Origin: Gammaproteobacteria bacterium
GTDB lineage: Bacteria; Pseudomonadota; Gammaproteobacteria; Acidiferrobacterales; Sulfurifustaceae
Direction: 5' to 3'
DNA: 38,919 bases
NCBI GenBank assembly: GCA_004298065.1
Contig: SCRL01000071.1
Coordinates: 1-38,919, forward strand
In this document: piece after piece, positions 7,120 through 15,609 of the stretch
Layout of the letters: the number at the start of each line of letters is the position of its first letter
Position numbering within the stretch: the stretch's first letter is position 1
Position numbers and translations under genes: made by a program
The notes under the pieces: generated by a model
The model's database searches: none
What the model was told of the DNA's origin: nothing
The model's input: the letters and a program-made list of their open reading frames with translations, nothing else

Positions 7120-7876
7120 TCAGAAACGGCTCCAGGGCAGACCAGGTTTCTTCCGGGTGCGACAGAAACGGTGCATGCCCGGCCGGCGAGATGAGCGTTA
7201 ACTGCGCCCGCGGCAGATGCGTGGCGAGATATTCGCCTGCCCCCGGCGGCGTCAGGCGATCGCGTCCACCGTGCAGCACCAAGGTTGGCACATTAACCTC
7301 TGCCAGCCGCGCACGCAGGTCGGTTTCCGCGAGCAGGCGCAGCCCCACGCGCAGCGCCGCGGGCGCCGGATCGCCGCCTTCGGCAAGCACGGCGCGCAGC
7401 CGGCGCACGGTCTCGCGCCCCGCCTCGCCCTCGCCCGCTTGCAGGCTCAGGAAGCGTGCAAGCGTGCCGCGGTAGTCTGTCTCAAGCTCGCGCGCGAATT
7501 GCGCCAGCGTCTCCGGCGCCATCGCCTGCGGCCAATCCGGCGCCTGCACGAAACGGGGCGTGGCGCCGATCAGCATGAGCCGTTCCACGGCAGTGGGAAC
7601 ACGCAACGCCGCCGTGAGTGCAACGAGTGCGCCGAGCGACCAGCCGATCCACACCGCCGGCCCGGTGGCATGGCGCTGCACCGCCTCGGCCAGCGCCTCG
7701 AGCGTGAACGCGCTGTCTGCGTGATGCGAACGCCCATGGCCCGGCAGGTCGGGCACGATGACACGAAACGAATCGGCGAGCTGCTGCGCGAGGTCGCGCC
7801 ACACGCCGCCATGCAACCCCCAACCATGCACCAGAACAACGTTGCGTCCGGCCCCGAATGTCTCCACGTGCATCAT
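7112..7876 (-). CDS. bioH: Pimeloyl-ACP methyl ester carboxylesterase
   Basis: Alpha/beta hydrolase that removes the methyl group from pimeloyl-ACP methyl ester, ending chain elongation for biotin. The catalytic triad is visible: Ser80 in GWSLG, Asp at about 206 in GGRD and His at about 234 in PAGHAPF; the oxyanion-hole motif HGWGL is at about 17-21. The start at 7876 (ATGATGA, overlapping the bioF stop) gives 254 residues, the usual BioH length. A much longer open frame extends upstream inside bioF but has no family resemblance there. Confidence 0.94.
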   Translation of the reverse strand: MMHVETFGAGRNVVLVHGWGLHGGVWRDLAQQLADSFRVIVPDLPGHGRSHHADSAFTLEALAEAVQRHATGPAVWIGWSLGALVALTAALRVPTAVERLMLIGATPRFVQAPDWPQAMAPETLAQFARELETDYRGTLARFLSLQAGEGEAGRETVRRLRAVLAEGGDPAPAALRVGLRLLAETDLRARLAEVNVPTLVLHGGRDRLTPPGAGEYLATHLPRAQLTLISPAGHAPFLSHPEETWSALEPFLNV

Positions 7877-9030
7877 GGTTGCGGCTTCAGCGTGGCGAGT
7901 GTTTCGAGCAGGCGATCCACCTGCGCTTCGGTGTGCGCCGCGGAAAACGTGATGCGCAACCGTGCGCTGCCTTCGGGCACCGTCGGCGGCCGGATCGCCG
8001 GCACCAGAATGCCGGCGTCGCGCAGTCGGCGGCTCGCCGCGAGCGCCGCGTCGGCCGAGCCAAGAATCAATGGCTGAATCGGTGTTGTTGATTCTGCGAG
8101 TGAAAAACCGGACGCGCGCGCGCCATGACGGAAACGCGCGACCAGCGCGTGCAGATGCGTGCGTCGCCACGGCTCTTCCTGCACGATCTTGAGGCTAGTG
8201 CGCGTCGCCTCGGCCACGGCCGGGGGCAGCGCCGTCGTATATATATAGGTACGCGCCCGCTGGATCAGGGTTTCGATCAGGTCGGCCTCCCCGGCAACGA
8301 ATGCGCCGAAGGTGCCAAAGGCCTTGCCGAGCGTCCCCATGAGAATCGCCGGCGGCGCGAGCGGCACGCCGCCCTGCTCGAAGCTCCCGCGTCCGTTCTC
8401 CCCGAGCACGCCGAGACCGTGGGCATCGTCCGCAAGCAGGCGCGCACCGTGGCGCGTCGCGAGTTTCATGAGGCTGCCGAGCGGCGCGAGATCGCCGTCC
8501 ATGCTGAAGACTGCGTCGGTCAGGATCAGCGGCGCCGGGCGCGATGCATCCGCCAGCATAGTTTCGAGTTGCACGACATCGGCGTGGGGATAGCGTATGA
8601 CGCGGGCGCGCGTCAGGCGCGCGGCATCGATGAGCGAGGCGTGGTTGAGTTTGTCTTCATACAGTACCCCATGACGGTCGGCGAGTGCCGCGACCACGCC
8701 GAGGTTGGCCATGTAGCCGGTGGAGAACAGTAATGCGCGTTCGGTGCCGACGAACGCGGCAAGCTCCTCTTCGAGCGCATGGTGCGGGCGCAGGTGGCCG
8801 CTGACGAGGTGCGATGCGCCGCTGCCGGCGCCCCAGCGGCGCGCGCCCTCGGCCAGCGCGGATACCACGCGCGCATCGCCGGCCAAGCCGAGATAGTCGT
8901 TGCTGCAGAAGGCGAGCAGCCGCTGGCCGTCGACGACGACCTCCGCTCCCTGGGGTGAATCGAGAACCAGGCGCTCGCGGTAGAGATTTTCCGCGCGGCG
9001 GCGCAGGAGCTGTTCGTGCAGTGTCTTCAT
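7873..9030 (-). CDS. bioF: 8-amino-7-oxononanoate synthase
   Basis: PLP enzyme that condenses pimeloyl-ACP with L-alanine to form KAPA. The 385-residue protein has the alpha-oxoamine synthase motifs: FCSNDYLGLA (about 41-50), SGHLRPHHALE, the PLP-contacting DDAHGLG (about 201-207) and the Schiff-base lysine in GTLGKAFG (Lys236). It is the first gene of the biotin operon in this window. A promoter and a BirA-like operator lie in the 96 bp upstream, shared with divergent comF. Neither bioB nor bioA is in the window. Confidence 0.96.
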   Translation of the reverse strand: MKTLHEQLLRRRAENLYRERLVLDSPQGAEVVVDGQRLLAFCSNDYLGLAGDARVVSALAEGARRWGAGSGASHLVSGHLRPHHALEEELAAFVGTERALLFSTGYMANLGVVAALADRHGVLYEDKLNHASLIDAARLTRARVIRYPHADVVQLETMLADASRPAPLILTDAVFSMDGDLAPLGSLMKLATRHGARLLADDAHGLGVLGENGRGSFEQGGVPLAPPAILMGTLGKAFGTFGAFVAGEADLIETLIQRARTYIYTTALPPAVAEATRTSLKIVQEEPWRRTHLHALVARFRHGARASGFSLAESTTPIQPLILGSADAALAASRRLRDAGILVPAIRPPTVPEGSARLRITFSAAHTEAQVDRLLETLATLKPQP

Positions 9031-9092
9031 GCGGCTGTCGGCTGGTACCCGAGCGGCGCGGGCCGGTTACCCACGGTACACTCGGCGCAGGC

Positions 9093-9120
9093 AGTCTAGG
9101 ACCGTCGCGGCGATAGTCAA
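9093..9120 (-). promoter_or_regulatory. Putative sigma-70 promoter of the bioFHCD operon
   Basis: On the minus strand TTGACT (9120-9115) and TAGACT (9098-9093) are separated by 16 bp, matching the -35 and -10 consensus at five and four of six positions. The predicted transcript would begin about 55 bp upstream of the bioF start. The -35 box lies within the left half of the BirA-like operator, the expected geometry for repression. Confidence 0.5.
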
Positions 9121-9146
9121 CGAAATATGTATTTTTCGGTTTACAA
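9114..9146. promoter_or_regulatory. BirA-type biotin operator
   Basis: TAGTCAACG, 15 bp, then GGTTTACAA. The known BirA operator in proteobacteria is TTGTAAACC-N14/16-GGTTTACAA. The right half is a perfect match; the left half matches at six of nine positions. The spacing and the position between bioF and a divergent gene fit BirA repression. The operator also covers the predicted comF start codon, so comF expression may be affected by biotin status. Confidence 0.65.
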
Positions 9147-9840
9147 CAGATTAAGAAATATACAGGACTGGCTGTTCCCCGGAAACTGTCTGTTATGCCG
9201 GGCGCGGTTGCCGGCGGGTGCGGACCTGTGCCCGTCGTGCGACGCCTCGCTGCCGCGCCCCGAGGCCGCCTGCCCGCGTTGCGCCGCCCCGCTCGCCTCC
9301 GATGCCGCCGGCAACTGCGGCGCGTGCCAGCAGCGCCCGCCGGCGTTCGACGCCGCCAAGGCGGCGTTCCGCTACGCCGCGCCCGTCGACCGGCTGATTC
9401 AGGATCTGAAATACCATCGCCGTCTGACGCTCGCGCGAGTGCTCGGTCGCCGGCTCGCCGACCATGTCGCTGCGTGTGACGTGGCCTTGCCCGACGTGAT
9501 CGTGCCGGTGCCGCTGCACGCGGTGCGGCTGCGCGAGCGCGGCTACAACCAGTCGCTGGAGATCGCGCGCGTGGTTTCGCAACAACTCAAAGTGCCGGTT
9601 TCAGCGCACGGCGCCGTGGAGCGCGTGCGCGCCACCGTGTCGCAAACGAAGCTCGCGCCTGAAGCGCGGGCACGCAACGTGCGCAACGCCTTCCGCATTT
9701 CAGGCGATTTCGCCGGTCAATGCGTGGCGCTGGTGGACGACGTGATGACCAGCGGTCACACCGCGGCCGCGCTCGCGAAAAGTCTCAAGCATGCGGACGC
9801 GTCCAGGGTGAGCGTGTGGGTGGTGGCAAGGGCGGGCTGA
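9127..9840 (+). CDS. comF: ComF-family phosphoribosyltransferase-like protein
   Basis: ComF/GntX proteins are associated with natural transformation and DNA uptake in many bacteria, though the reaction is not established. The 237-residue protein has N-terminal zinc-binding cysteine pairs (CLLC 21-24, CPSC 35-38, CPRC 49-52, CGAC 64-67) and a C-terminal type I phosphoribosyltransferase fold with the PRPP motif VDDVMTSG (about 203-210). RERGYNQS in the middle is a family hallmark. It is divergent from bioF, a common arrangement in gammaproteobacteria. The ATG at 9127 is inside the BirA-like operator, so the exact start should be treated with care. Confidence 0.92.
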   Translation: MYFSVYNRLRNIQDWLFPGNCLLCRARLPAGADLCPSCDASLPRPEAACPRCAAPLASDAAGNCGACQQRPPAFDAAKAAFRYAAPVDRLIQDLKYHRRLTLARVLGRRLADHVAACDVALPDVIVPVPLHAVRLRERGYNQSLEIARVVSQQLKVPVSAHGAVERVRATVSQTKLAPEARARNVRNAFRISGDFAGQCVALVDDVMTSGHTAAALAKSLKHADASRVSVWVVARAG

Positions 9841-9867
9841 ACAACTTTCGCCGCGATACCAGCCGGT

Positions 9868-11205
9868 TTATTTATTCTTGACTATGGCGAGACGCTGTTG
9901 CGAGTACTGCAGCAACTGCTTGTCGAGACTACCGCTGGCGGCGGCCCGCTGATAGGCCTCGGCGGACTCCTTCCACTTTTCGATCGCCTCGAGCGATATC
10001 GCAAAACCAAGCCACCAGCGTCCCTCCTGCGGGCGCAACTTCAGCGCCTCGCTGAAATTCCGCGCGGCGTCGTCCTGGCGCCCGGCACGCTGGTACAGCG
10101 TCGCCAGAAAGGCCAGGTACTCGGGGTCGCTATCCGCCGCGGCACGTGATTTTTCCAGCAGCTCCAGCGCCTTTTTCTCCTGCCCATGATCCACGTAGGA
10201 ACGCGCCAGCAACTGGGCGAACGGGTAGTGATTCGGATTAAGCGCGACGCCCTGCTCCAACAGCGACTGTGCCTCGCGCCAGCGACCACCCTGCAACGCC
10301 AGCCCGGCGAGCAGTTCGCGCGCCTTCACGTGCGACGGTTGGGCCTGGAGCGCGGTGCGCAGGCGACTCTCGGCCTCGCCCGTGCGTTTCTGTTGCAGCG
10401 CGCCGGCGGCGAGGCGATACTCGCTCTCGGCCCGTTCTTCCGGCGTGAGCGGTTTCAGTTTTTTCTCAAGCACCTTCTTGCCCGCCAGTGTTTTCGGCGC
10501 GGGCGTCTCTTCGGGTTCCTCGGCAATCGCATCCGGCTCTTCTTCCTTGGCCGGGGCAGCCTCGGGTTTGCGGGCAGCAGGCGGAGCGGCTTTCTCCGAT
10601 GGGACCGAGGCGAGAGGCGCGGGCGAGGGACCGCCCGGTTGCGCCTTTGTGGTCACGATCGGTTCTGCCGTCTTGACGGCCTCCATCTCCGGCCTGGTCG
10701 ATTCAGTCGACGGTTTGCGCACCACAACGTCCTGCGCCGGCGCGGCGGCCGCCGGCGCCTTCGCTGGAGCAACGGAGACAGCGGGCGCGGGAGAGGGTTT
10801 TGCTGCGGGGGGCTCCACGGGCTTGGCTTGCGCCATAGCGGGTTTTGCATCCCTCGGCACCGCAGACAGCACATCCGTGTGCTGCGGTTTGGCAATCGGG
10901 GCAGGCGCCGCTGACGGCTTCGCTTCCGGCGTGGGGGACACGACGACCGGGGCTGGCGCGACGCGCGCGGATTTATCGCTGCGGAAGATAATATGACCCC
11001 ACTGCAACCAGGCAAATGCCGCGGTAGCGGCCGAGATCACCAGCAACAGGCCGATGCGCACAAGCTGCGTGCGCGACAACGGCGGGCGCAACCGGCGCAC
11101 CGGGTGCAGGCCGGCGTCCACCAGCGGCGACTGTTGCGCGCGGGTGTCCTCGGTGGCCGCACGTTGCGCCTCGAGGTCACGCAGGACTTTATTGATGAGA
11201 CTCAT
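9868..11205 (-). CDS. mshN: MSHA pilus biogenesis protein MshN (TPR)
   Basis: Inner-membrane protein of MSHA-type pilus assembly. The start at 11205 (MSLINKVLRDLE, the classic MshN opening) overlaps the mshM stop by ATGA and gives 445 residues; an in-frame ATG 6 bp earlier is the alternative. A membrane helix (about 48-66) follows the short cytoplasmic N-terminus, then a long Pro/Ala/Lys-rich linker (about 80-230) and a C-terminal array of tetratricopeptide repeats. A TPR domain here likely docks the secretin or other pilus parts. It is the last gene of the locus and converges on comF, with no clear terminator in the 27-bp gap. Confidence 0.88.
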   Translation of the reverse strand: MSLINKVLRDLEAQRAATEDTRAQQSPLVDAGLHPVRRLRPPLSRTQLVRIGLLLVISAATAAFAWLQWGHIIFRSDKSARVAPAPVVVSPTPEAKPSAAPAPIAKPQHTDVLSAVPRDAKPAMAQAKPVEPPAAKPSPAPAVSVAPAKAPAAAAPAQDVVVRKPSTESTRPEMEAVKTAEPIVTTKAQPGGPSPAPLASVPSEKAAPPAARKPEAAPAKEEEPDAIAEEPEETPAPKTLAGKKVLEKKLKPLTPEERAESEYRLAAGALQQKRTGEAESRLRTALQAQPSHVKARELLAGLALQGGRWREAQSLLEQGVALNPNHYPFAQLLARSYVDHGQEKKALELLEKSRAAADSDPEYLAFLATLYQRAGRQDDAARNFSEALKLRPQEGRWWLGFAISLEAIEKWKESAEAYQRAAASGSLDKQLLQYSQQRLAIVKNK

Positions 11206-12116
11206 AGCCATCCACCCCAGACGAACACACCGGCCACGATCAGCAACCCGATCAGCAGTGCCGTCAGATAATTCACCAACTGATCCTTGAATGCCGGCGT
11301 CACCCGGATGGACTCGGTATCGACCACGGCCAGCCGCACGTGCTTCTCGGCCACCTTGTGCGCACCCTCGCCGAACGCCGCCAGCAGCGATTTGTGCGCC
11401 AGGATATTCACCAGTCGCGGAATGCCCCGGCTCGCCTTGAACAGGCGGCGCGCGGCGTCGTGGGCGAAGACCCGGGGATGCCTGCTGCCCGCCACTTGCA
11501 GGCGATAGGCAATATAGTACTCGGTTTCGTCCAGCGTCAGCGGCAACAGCTCGCAACTGAAGGCGATGCGCTGGGTCAGCTGGCGGATCGCGGGCTGGGC
11601 CAGGCGCAGGTTCAACTCGGGTTGGCCGAAAAGCACTACCTGCATGAGCTTGCGGCGCTCGGTTTCGAGATTCGAGAGCAGCCGCAGACTCTCAAGCGTG
11701 TCGAGCGGCATCGCCTGGGATTCGTCCAGGCACACGACCACGCGCTTTCGTTGCGCGTATGCCTCTAGCAGAAAGCGATTGAGCAGCTTCAACAGCTGGT
11801 GCTGGCTTACGTACTGCGGATAACGGATACGGAACTCGTCGGCGATGGCGAGCAGCAGGCCCATCGGATCGAGATAGGGGTTCGGAATGTAGGCCGTGAG
11901 GAATTCCTTCGGATCGAGCGCCGCCAGGAACTTGCGGCACAGCAACGTCTTGCCGGTGCCGACTTCGCCAATAACCTTGATGAAACCCTCGCCGCTGCGC
12001 GCCGCTACCAACAGCGTGTTGAGGGCGTCCTGGTGCGAGGAGCGGGAAAAGAAAAAGCTGGTATCGGGCGTGATCGTGAACGGCAACTCCTTCAGCCCGA
12101 AATGTGCTTCATACAT
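11202..12116 (-). CDS. mshM: MSHA biogenesis ATPase MshM (ExeA/GspA family)
   Basis: AAA-type ATPase of the ExeA/GspA family, which helps place the secretin in the cell envelope. The 304-residue protein has a Walker A GEVGTGKT (50-57), a Walker B VVVCLDESQ (Asp131, Glu132), a sensor-like LLSNLET and a C-terminal membrane anchor (about 279-303). It begins with MYEAHFGLKELPF, a standard ExeA-family N-terminus. It lies 80 bp after mshL and overlaps mshN. Confidence 0.92.
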   Translation of the reverse strand: MYEAHFGLKELPFTITPDTSFFFSRSSHQDALNTLLVAARSGEGFIKVIGEVGTGKTLLCRKFLAALDPKEFLTAYIPNPYLDPMGLLLAIADEFRIRYPQYVSQHQLLKLLNRFLLEAYAQRKRVVVCLDESQAMPLDTLESLRLLSNLETERRKLMQVVLFGQPELNLRLAQPAIRQLTQRIAFSCELLPLTLDETEYYIAYRLQVAGSRHPRVFAHDAARRLFKASRGIPRLVNILAHKSLLAAFGEGAHKVAEKHVRLAVVDTESIRVTPAFKDQLVNYLTALLIGLLIVAGVFVWGGWL

Positions 12117-12196
12117 GGTGTCGTCCCGACAGCCTCTCGATGGCCATGACGCCGCTCACGACTTCGGATGCCTCACGACAGCGGCGGATTCGCACC

Positions 12197-13864
12197 TCAC
12201 GATCCGGTCCGAATCCGCTTCATACGTTCCTGCGCCTCGCCCACGGCGTCTTTCCAGTCCTGCCCGAGATTGATCGAGGTGGGCTTGAGCAAAATCACAA
12301 GTTCCTTCTTGATCCGCGTGATGTTCTTGTGCTTGAACAACGAGCCGACGATCGGTACATCCGCGAGCAACGGCACGGAGGCGTCCCGGTCGGTGCTCGC
12401 CTCCTTCATCAGGCCGCCGATGACGATAATCTGGCCACTCTGCGCGCGCACGATGTTGTCGGATTCCTGGATGGTGCTGAGCGCCAGCGGCAGCGAGAAC
12501 GAATCCCCCGAAATGGTCAGGCTTTTGGTCTTTTCGCTCACGGCGCTTACCGAGGGGTGAATATGCAGCACGATATTGTTGGACTCGTCGATCTGCGGCG
12601 TCACGTCGAGCGAGATACCGGAGAAGAACGAGGTCAGCGTAATGCTTGCCGGCGTGGAGGCGGTCGTGGTGGTGGCGGCGACCGCCTGGGTAACACCGGT
12701 GACGAAGAACTCCTCTCCGCCGACCTTGATTACCGCCTTCTGGTTATTGACCGTGGACACGCGCGGACTCGACAGGACCTGCACCTCGCCCTGGCCACGC
12801 AGCGCGTCGATCAGTATCGAAAAATCGCCGGTCTGCAACAGCAGCGAGAAAATCCCGCCGAATTCGGACGATCGAGTGCCGCTGCCGCCTGCGGGCGTGC
12901 CGCCGCCGAATATGCTGGCCGAGGAGTTGAATACCTGGCCGTTGTAATTCTGGCTGACCAGGGACCAGTTCACGCCTGACTGAAACTCGTTCTTGAGCTC
13001 GACCTCGACGACCTTGGCCTCGAGTACGACTTGACGGTTGACCGTGGCATGGGTGACGCCGAGATAGTCCTCGACGATGCGCAGCTCGTCAGGCATGGCG
13101 CGCACTACCACCAGGCCGGTCTGCGGATTGACAATCACCTTGCGCCCGCCCTCGGCGCCGATCAGCGCTGTAAGCGTAGCTGTAAGGTTCTTCCAGAAAT
13201 CGGACTGCGAGGTCGTACTCACCTGTACTGCGCCGGCGCCGCCGGCACTCCCACCACCGGCGCCACCGGTGGTGGTCGTGGCGCCAGTACCCGTACTGAC
13301 GCCGCCAAGACCGCCGCCGCCGACGTTGACGCTGGAAGTACCGCTGCGCACGACATTGAGATAATTCACCATGAAGATGCGCGTCTGCATCTCGGCGCCG
13401 AGGATCAGGAAGCGATTGCCGTCGCGCCGGTATTCGTAGCCATACACCTGGCGGATGGCCTCGAGCGCCTCCGGCACGGTCACTTCTTTCAGATTCAGCG
13501 AAACCGTGCCTTTCACCTCCGGATGCACCACCATGCTGTAAGGCGTGCCCTCGATCAGCCCCATGAACACCTCGCGTGCGGGGGCGTTACTCACGGTAAG
13601 GTCGAAACGCGGCTCGAACGGGATCGGCTTGCCGTCCGGCAGCTTGATCTCGATCGGCGGCAACAATGCGTCGCTGACCGCGGCCGGCACGGGTTTGCCG
13701 GGCTTGCGCGCCTCGGTCATGGTCGCGTCGATCGTCTCGCGCACCGAGTCACGCAGCTCGGTCGGGGCCGTACATGCCGATAGCAACACGGCGATGCTCG
13801 CCATAACCGCGCGCGCGCTCAATCTGCCGTTTCCCAAACGTCTCATCGTCAACGATACCTTCAT
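12197..13864 (-). CDS. mshL: MSHA secretin MshL
   Basis: Outer-membrane secretin that forms the pore through which the pilus passes. The 555-residue protein has a lipoprotein-type signal (LLSACT near residue 30), secretin N domains (about 75-330) containing a Gly/Thr-rich low-complexity loop (about 177-212), and the C-terminal secretin domain with VPLLADVPIVGSLFKHK near 505-522. The start overlaps the mshK stop by ATGA; an internal ATG at 13846 is a possible alternative that would shorten the signal peptide. Confidence 0.95.
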   Translation of the reverse strand: MKVSLTMRRLGNGRLSARAVMASIAVLLSACTAPTELRDSVRETIDATMTEARKPGKPVPAAVSDALLPPIEIKLPDGKPIPFEPRFDLTVSNAPAREVFMGLIEGTPYSMVVHPEVKGTVSLNLKEVTVPEALEAIRQVYGYEYRRDGNRFLILGAEMQTRIFMVNYLNVVRSGTSSVNVGGGGLGGVSTGTGATTTTGGAGGGSAGGAGAVQVSTTSQSDFWKNLTATLTALIGAEGGRKVIVNPQTGLVVVRAMPDELRIVEDYLGVTHATVNRQVVLEAKVVEVELKNEFQSGVNWSLVSQNYNGQVFNSSASIFGGGTPAGGSGTRSSEFGGIFSLLLQTGDFSILIDALRGQGEVQVLSSPRVSTVNNQKAVIKVGGEEFFVTGVTQAVAATTTTASTPASITLTSFFSGISLDVTPQIDESNNIVLHIHPSVSAVSEKTKSLTISGDSFSLPLALSTIQESDNIVRAQSGQIIVIGGLMKEASTDRDASVPLLADVPIVGSLFKHKNITRIKKELVILLKPTSINLGQDWKDAVGEAQERMKRIRTGS

Positions 13865-14277
13865 CCGCTTCTGCCCGTCGTCTTGTCCGACGATGCTTTC
13901 GGATCCTTCACAAGCCTTGGAAGCATCCGCAACCGGTTAATCCGGTCTCCGCGCTTAAGCGTTACCTCGTATGACTGGATATCCGTTATCACTGCGCCAT
14001 CGATCTTGTCGCCCACACGGTAGGAGCGACCGCTGATCACCGCGCGCCGGTCCGTTGGCGAAATCATCGTCGATTGCAACACCGGCCCCGTCGCTTCGGG
14101 CGTGGGCGCGGATGTGACCGCCCCGGGACCGGCGGTGTAAGGCCGCGTCGGATCCGGGAGCCCCTTGAGATCCATGGGACTGGCGGCCATGGCTACGGCG
14201 CACCCCAACCCCACGCTTACACCTGCCAAGCGCGCAATTTCGGGTAGAAATGTACAACTTTTGTGCCAAATCCGCAT
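13861..14277 (-). CDS. mshK: MSHA biogenesis protein MshK (PilP-like)
   Basis: Small periplasmic protein in the position of mshK between mshJ and mshL; by analogy with PilP it may connect the inner-membrane complex to the secretin. The 138-residue product has a hydrophobic N-terminus (about 16-33) likely to be a signal or anchor, the motif DPTRPY that marks the family, and a beta-rich C-terminal part (ISGRSYRVGDKI, VTLKRGDR). The start at the ATG 14277 is preferred over an upstream TTG. Similarity is by motif and position. Confidence 0.8.
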   Translation of the reverse strand: MRIWHKSCTFLPEIARLAGVSVGLGCAVAMAASPMDLKGLPDPTRPYTAGPGAVTSAPTPEATGPVLQSTMISPTDRRAVISGRSYRVGDKIDGAVITDIQSYEVTLKRGDRINRLRMLPRLVKDPKASSDKTTGRSG

Positions 14278-14290
14278 GGGCGCTGTAGCT

Positions 14291-14980
14291 TTAGATCGCA
14301 ATGACGCCTTCCCGGGTGCTCAGGGTATAGATATGCAGCACTATCCGCGAAACCGGGTACTGCTCGGTTTGCAGTGAAATCTGGCCCCAAAACACCTTCC
14401 ACGGAAGCGCCTCAAGCTCACGCAAGTACATAATGACGTCGAGATATCCGCCCTGGAGCTCGATACGCATGCCGTGGCGATAGGCCGTCAGGGTTTTGGT
14501 CGAGCCCTTCGCAGCGCCCTGCCGCGATTCGTCACCGACCGGCTGCAAGGGCGCGGCAGGCAGGCTTTCCATGCGGACCACTTCCAGGCGACGGTTACGC
14601 GCGAGAATCTGTTCGACCATCTGCGTCATTTCCTTCGGCGGCACCAGCCGCGAGGTGATCGCGCTTAGCGACTCTTCGGTGCTCTTGAGCTGTTTTTCCA
14701 GCTCGGCAAACTTGGCGCGGTTGGCGGCGTCGGGATCCTCCGCGCTCTTGGCGAGCGCCGCCTGAATCTGGGTCTCGAATGTCTGCACCTGCGTGCGTTT
14801 GGCCGTGAGCTCTTTCTTCAGGCGGGTCTGCTCGGTATTGAGCGGAGGAAACAGGACATTGGCGGCGACACCGTAGATCACCACCAGAACAGCGATGAAG
14901 ATAATTCCACGCTCTCTCAGGGAAAGCGCATCGAGACGCTCCATGTACTTCTTGAGCTGAGCCCGAAGGTTCCCGATCAT
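14291..14980 (-). CDS. mshJ: MSHA biogenesis protein MshJ (PilO-like)
   Basis: Bitopic inner-membrane protein of the pilus alignment complex. The 229-residue product has a short cytoplasmic N-terminus, one helix (about 26-44), a long coiled coil (about 50-115) and a small C-terminal domain (RHGMRIELQGGYLDVIMYLRELEALPW) that resembles PilO/GspM folds. The start (ATGA overlap with the end of mshI2) fits an operon. Upstream in-frame sequence inside mshI2 is not part of the protein. Confidence 0.88.
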   Translation of the reverse strand: MIGNLRAQLKKYMERLDALSLRERGIIFIAVLVVIYGVAANVLFPPLNTEQTRLKKELTAKRTQVQTFETQIQAALAKSAEDPDAANRAKFAELEKQLKSTEESLSAITSRLVPPKEMTQMVEQILARNRRLEVVRMESLPAAPLQPVGDESRQGAAKGSTKTLTAYRHGMRIELQGGYLDVIMYLRELEALPWKVFWGQISLQTEQYPVSRIVLHIYTLSTREGVIAI

Positions 14981-15609
14981 GGCGCCGCCTTTCCCGGGCT
15001 CGAGGCGCCGGTCGCGGCGACGAATTCGACAAAGGGAACCGCAGACGGCGCCTTCGGATCCGCTCCGGGACGCGACATCTGGAACGTCCGGAACTCGATC
15101 CCGCTCAGGCGCTGCTCGTTCGAAAGCCGCTGAAGATATCGCGGAACCAGCTCGGGATTGATACTGCGCCCCTTGAGCGTCATTTGTTCCGCCGCGCCGG
15201 TGATATCGAGTCCGGTGAGCCACACGCCTGACAGGTGCTGGCGCGCGAAGGCGACGAAATAATCCGAGAACCCCTGGGTATTGTATTTGGCGCTGCTGAG
15301 CGCAACTTTCAGCTGCTGTTTTTCCGCGAGCTGGACCTGAACTTCGTGTATCCGCGCCTGCAGTTCCTTGCTTTGCAGTCGCTCGCCGAACTGACGGGTA
15401 ATGTCATCCAGCCGTTTGGTGAGTCCGGCGAGCTGTTTCTCGGTGTTGGCCACCTCGGCGCGCAATTGCCGTACCTGCCATTGCGTAAAGCCGTACATCA
15501 AACCGATACCCAAAACCATGAGCAAGGTGGCCTGCAACATGGCCATGGCGGAGAACTTCCGCTTCTGTTTGCGGAAGATCGGCTGATAGAGATTGACCTG
15601 CTGGCTCAC
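14977..15609 (-). CDS. MSHA biogenesis protein MshI2 (PilN-like)
   Basis: PilN-like partner of MshI. The 210-residue protein begins QQVNLYQPIFRKQ, the recognised short cytoplasmic PilN motif that binds PilM-like proteins, followed by one helix (about 20-40), a coiled coil (about 45-95) and a C-terminal domain with LTGLDITG. Translation starts at a GTG (15609) overlapping the mshI stop as GTGA. Usually named mshI2 or mshI1 in Vibrio and Shewanella loci. Confidence 0.86.
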   Translation of the reverse strand: MSQQVNLYQPIFRKQKRKFSAMAMLQATLLMVLGIGLMYGFTQWQVRQLRAEVANTEKQLAGLTKRLDDITRQFGERLQSKELQARIHEVQVQLAEKQQLKVALSSAKYNTQGFSDYFVAFARQHLSGVWLTGLDITGAAEQMTLKGRSINPELVPRYLQRLSNEQRLSGIEFRTFQMSRPGADPKAPSAVPFVEFVAATGASSPGKAAP

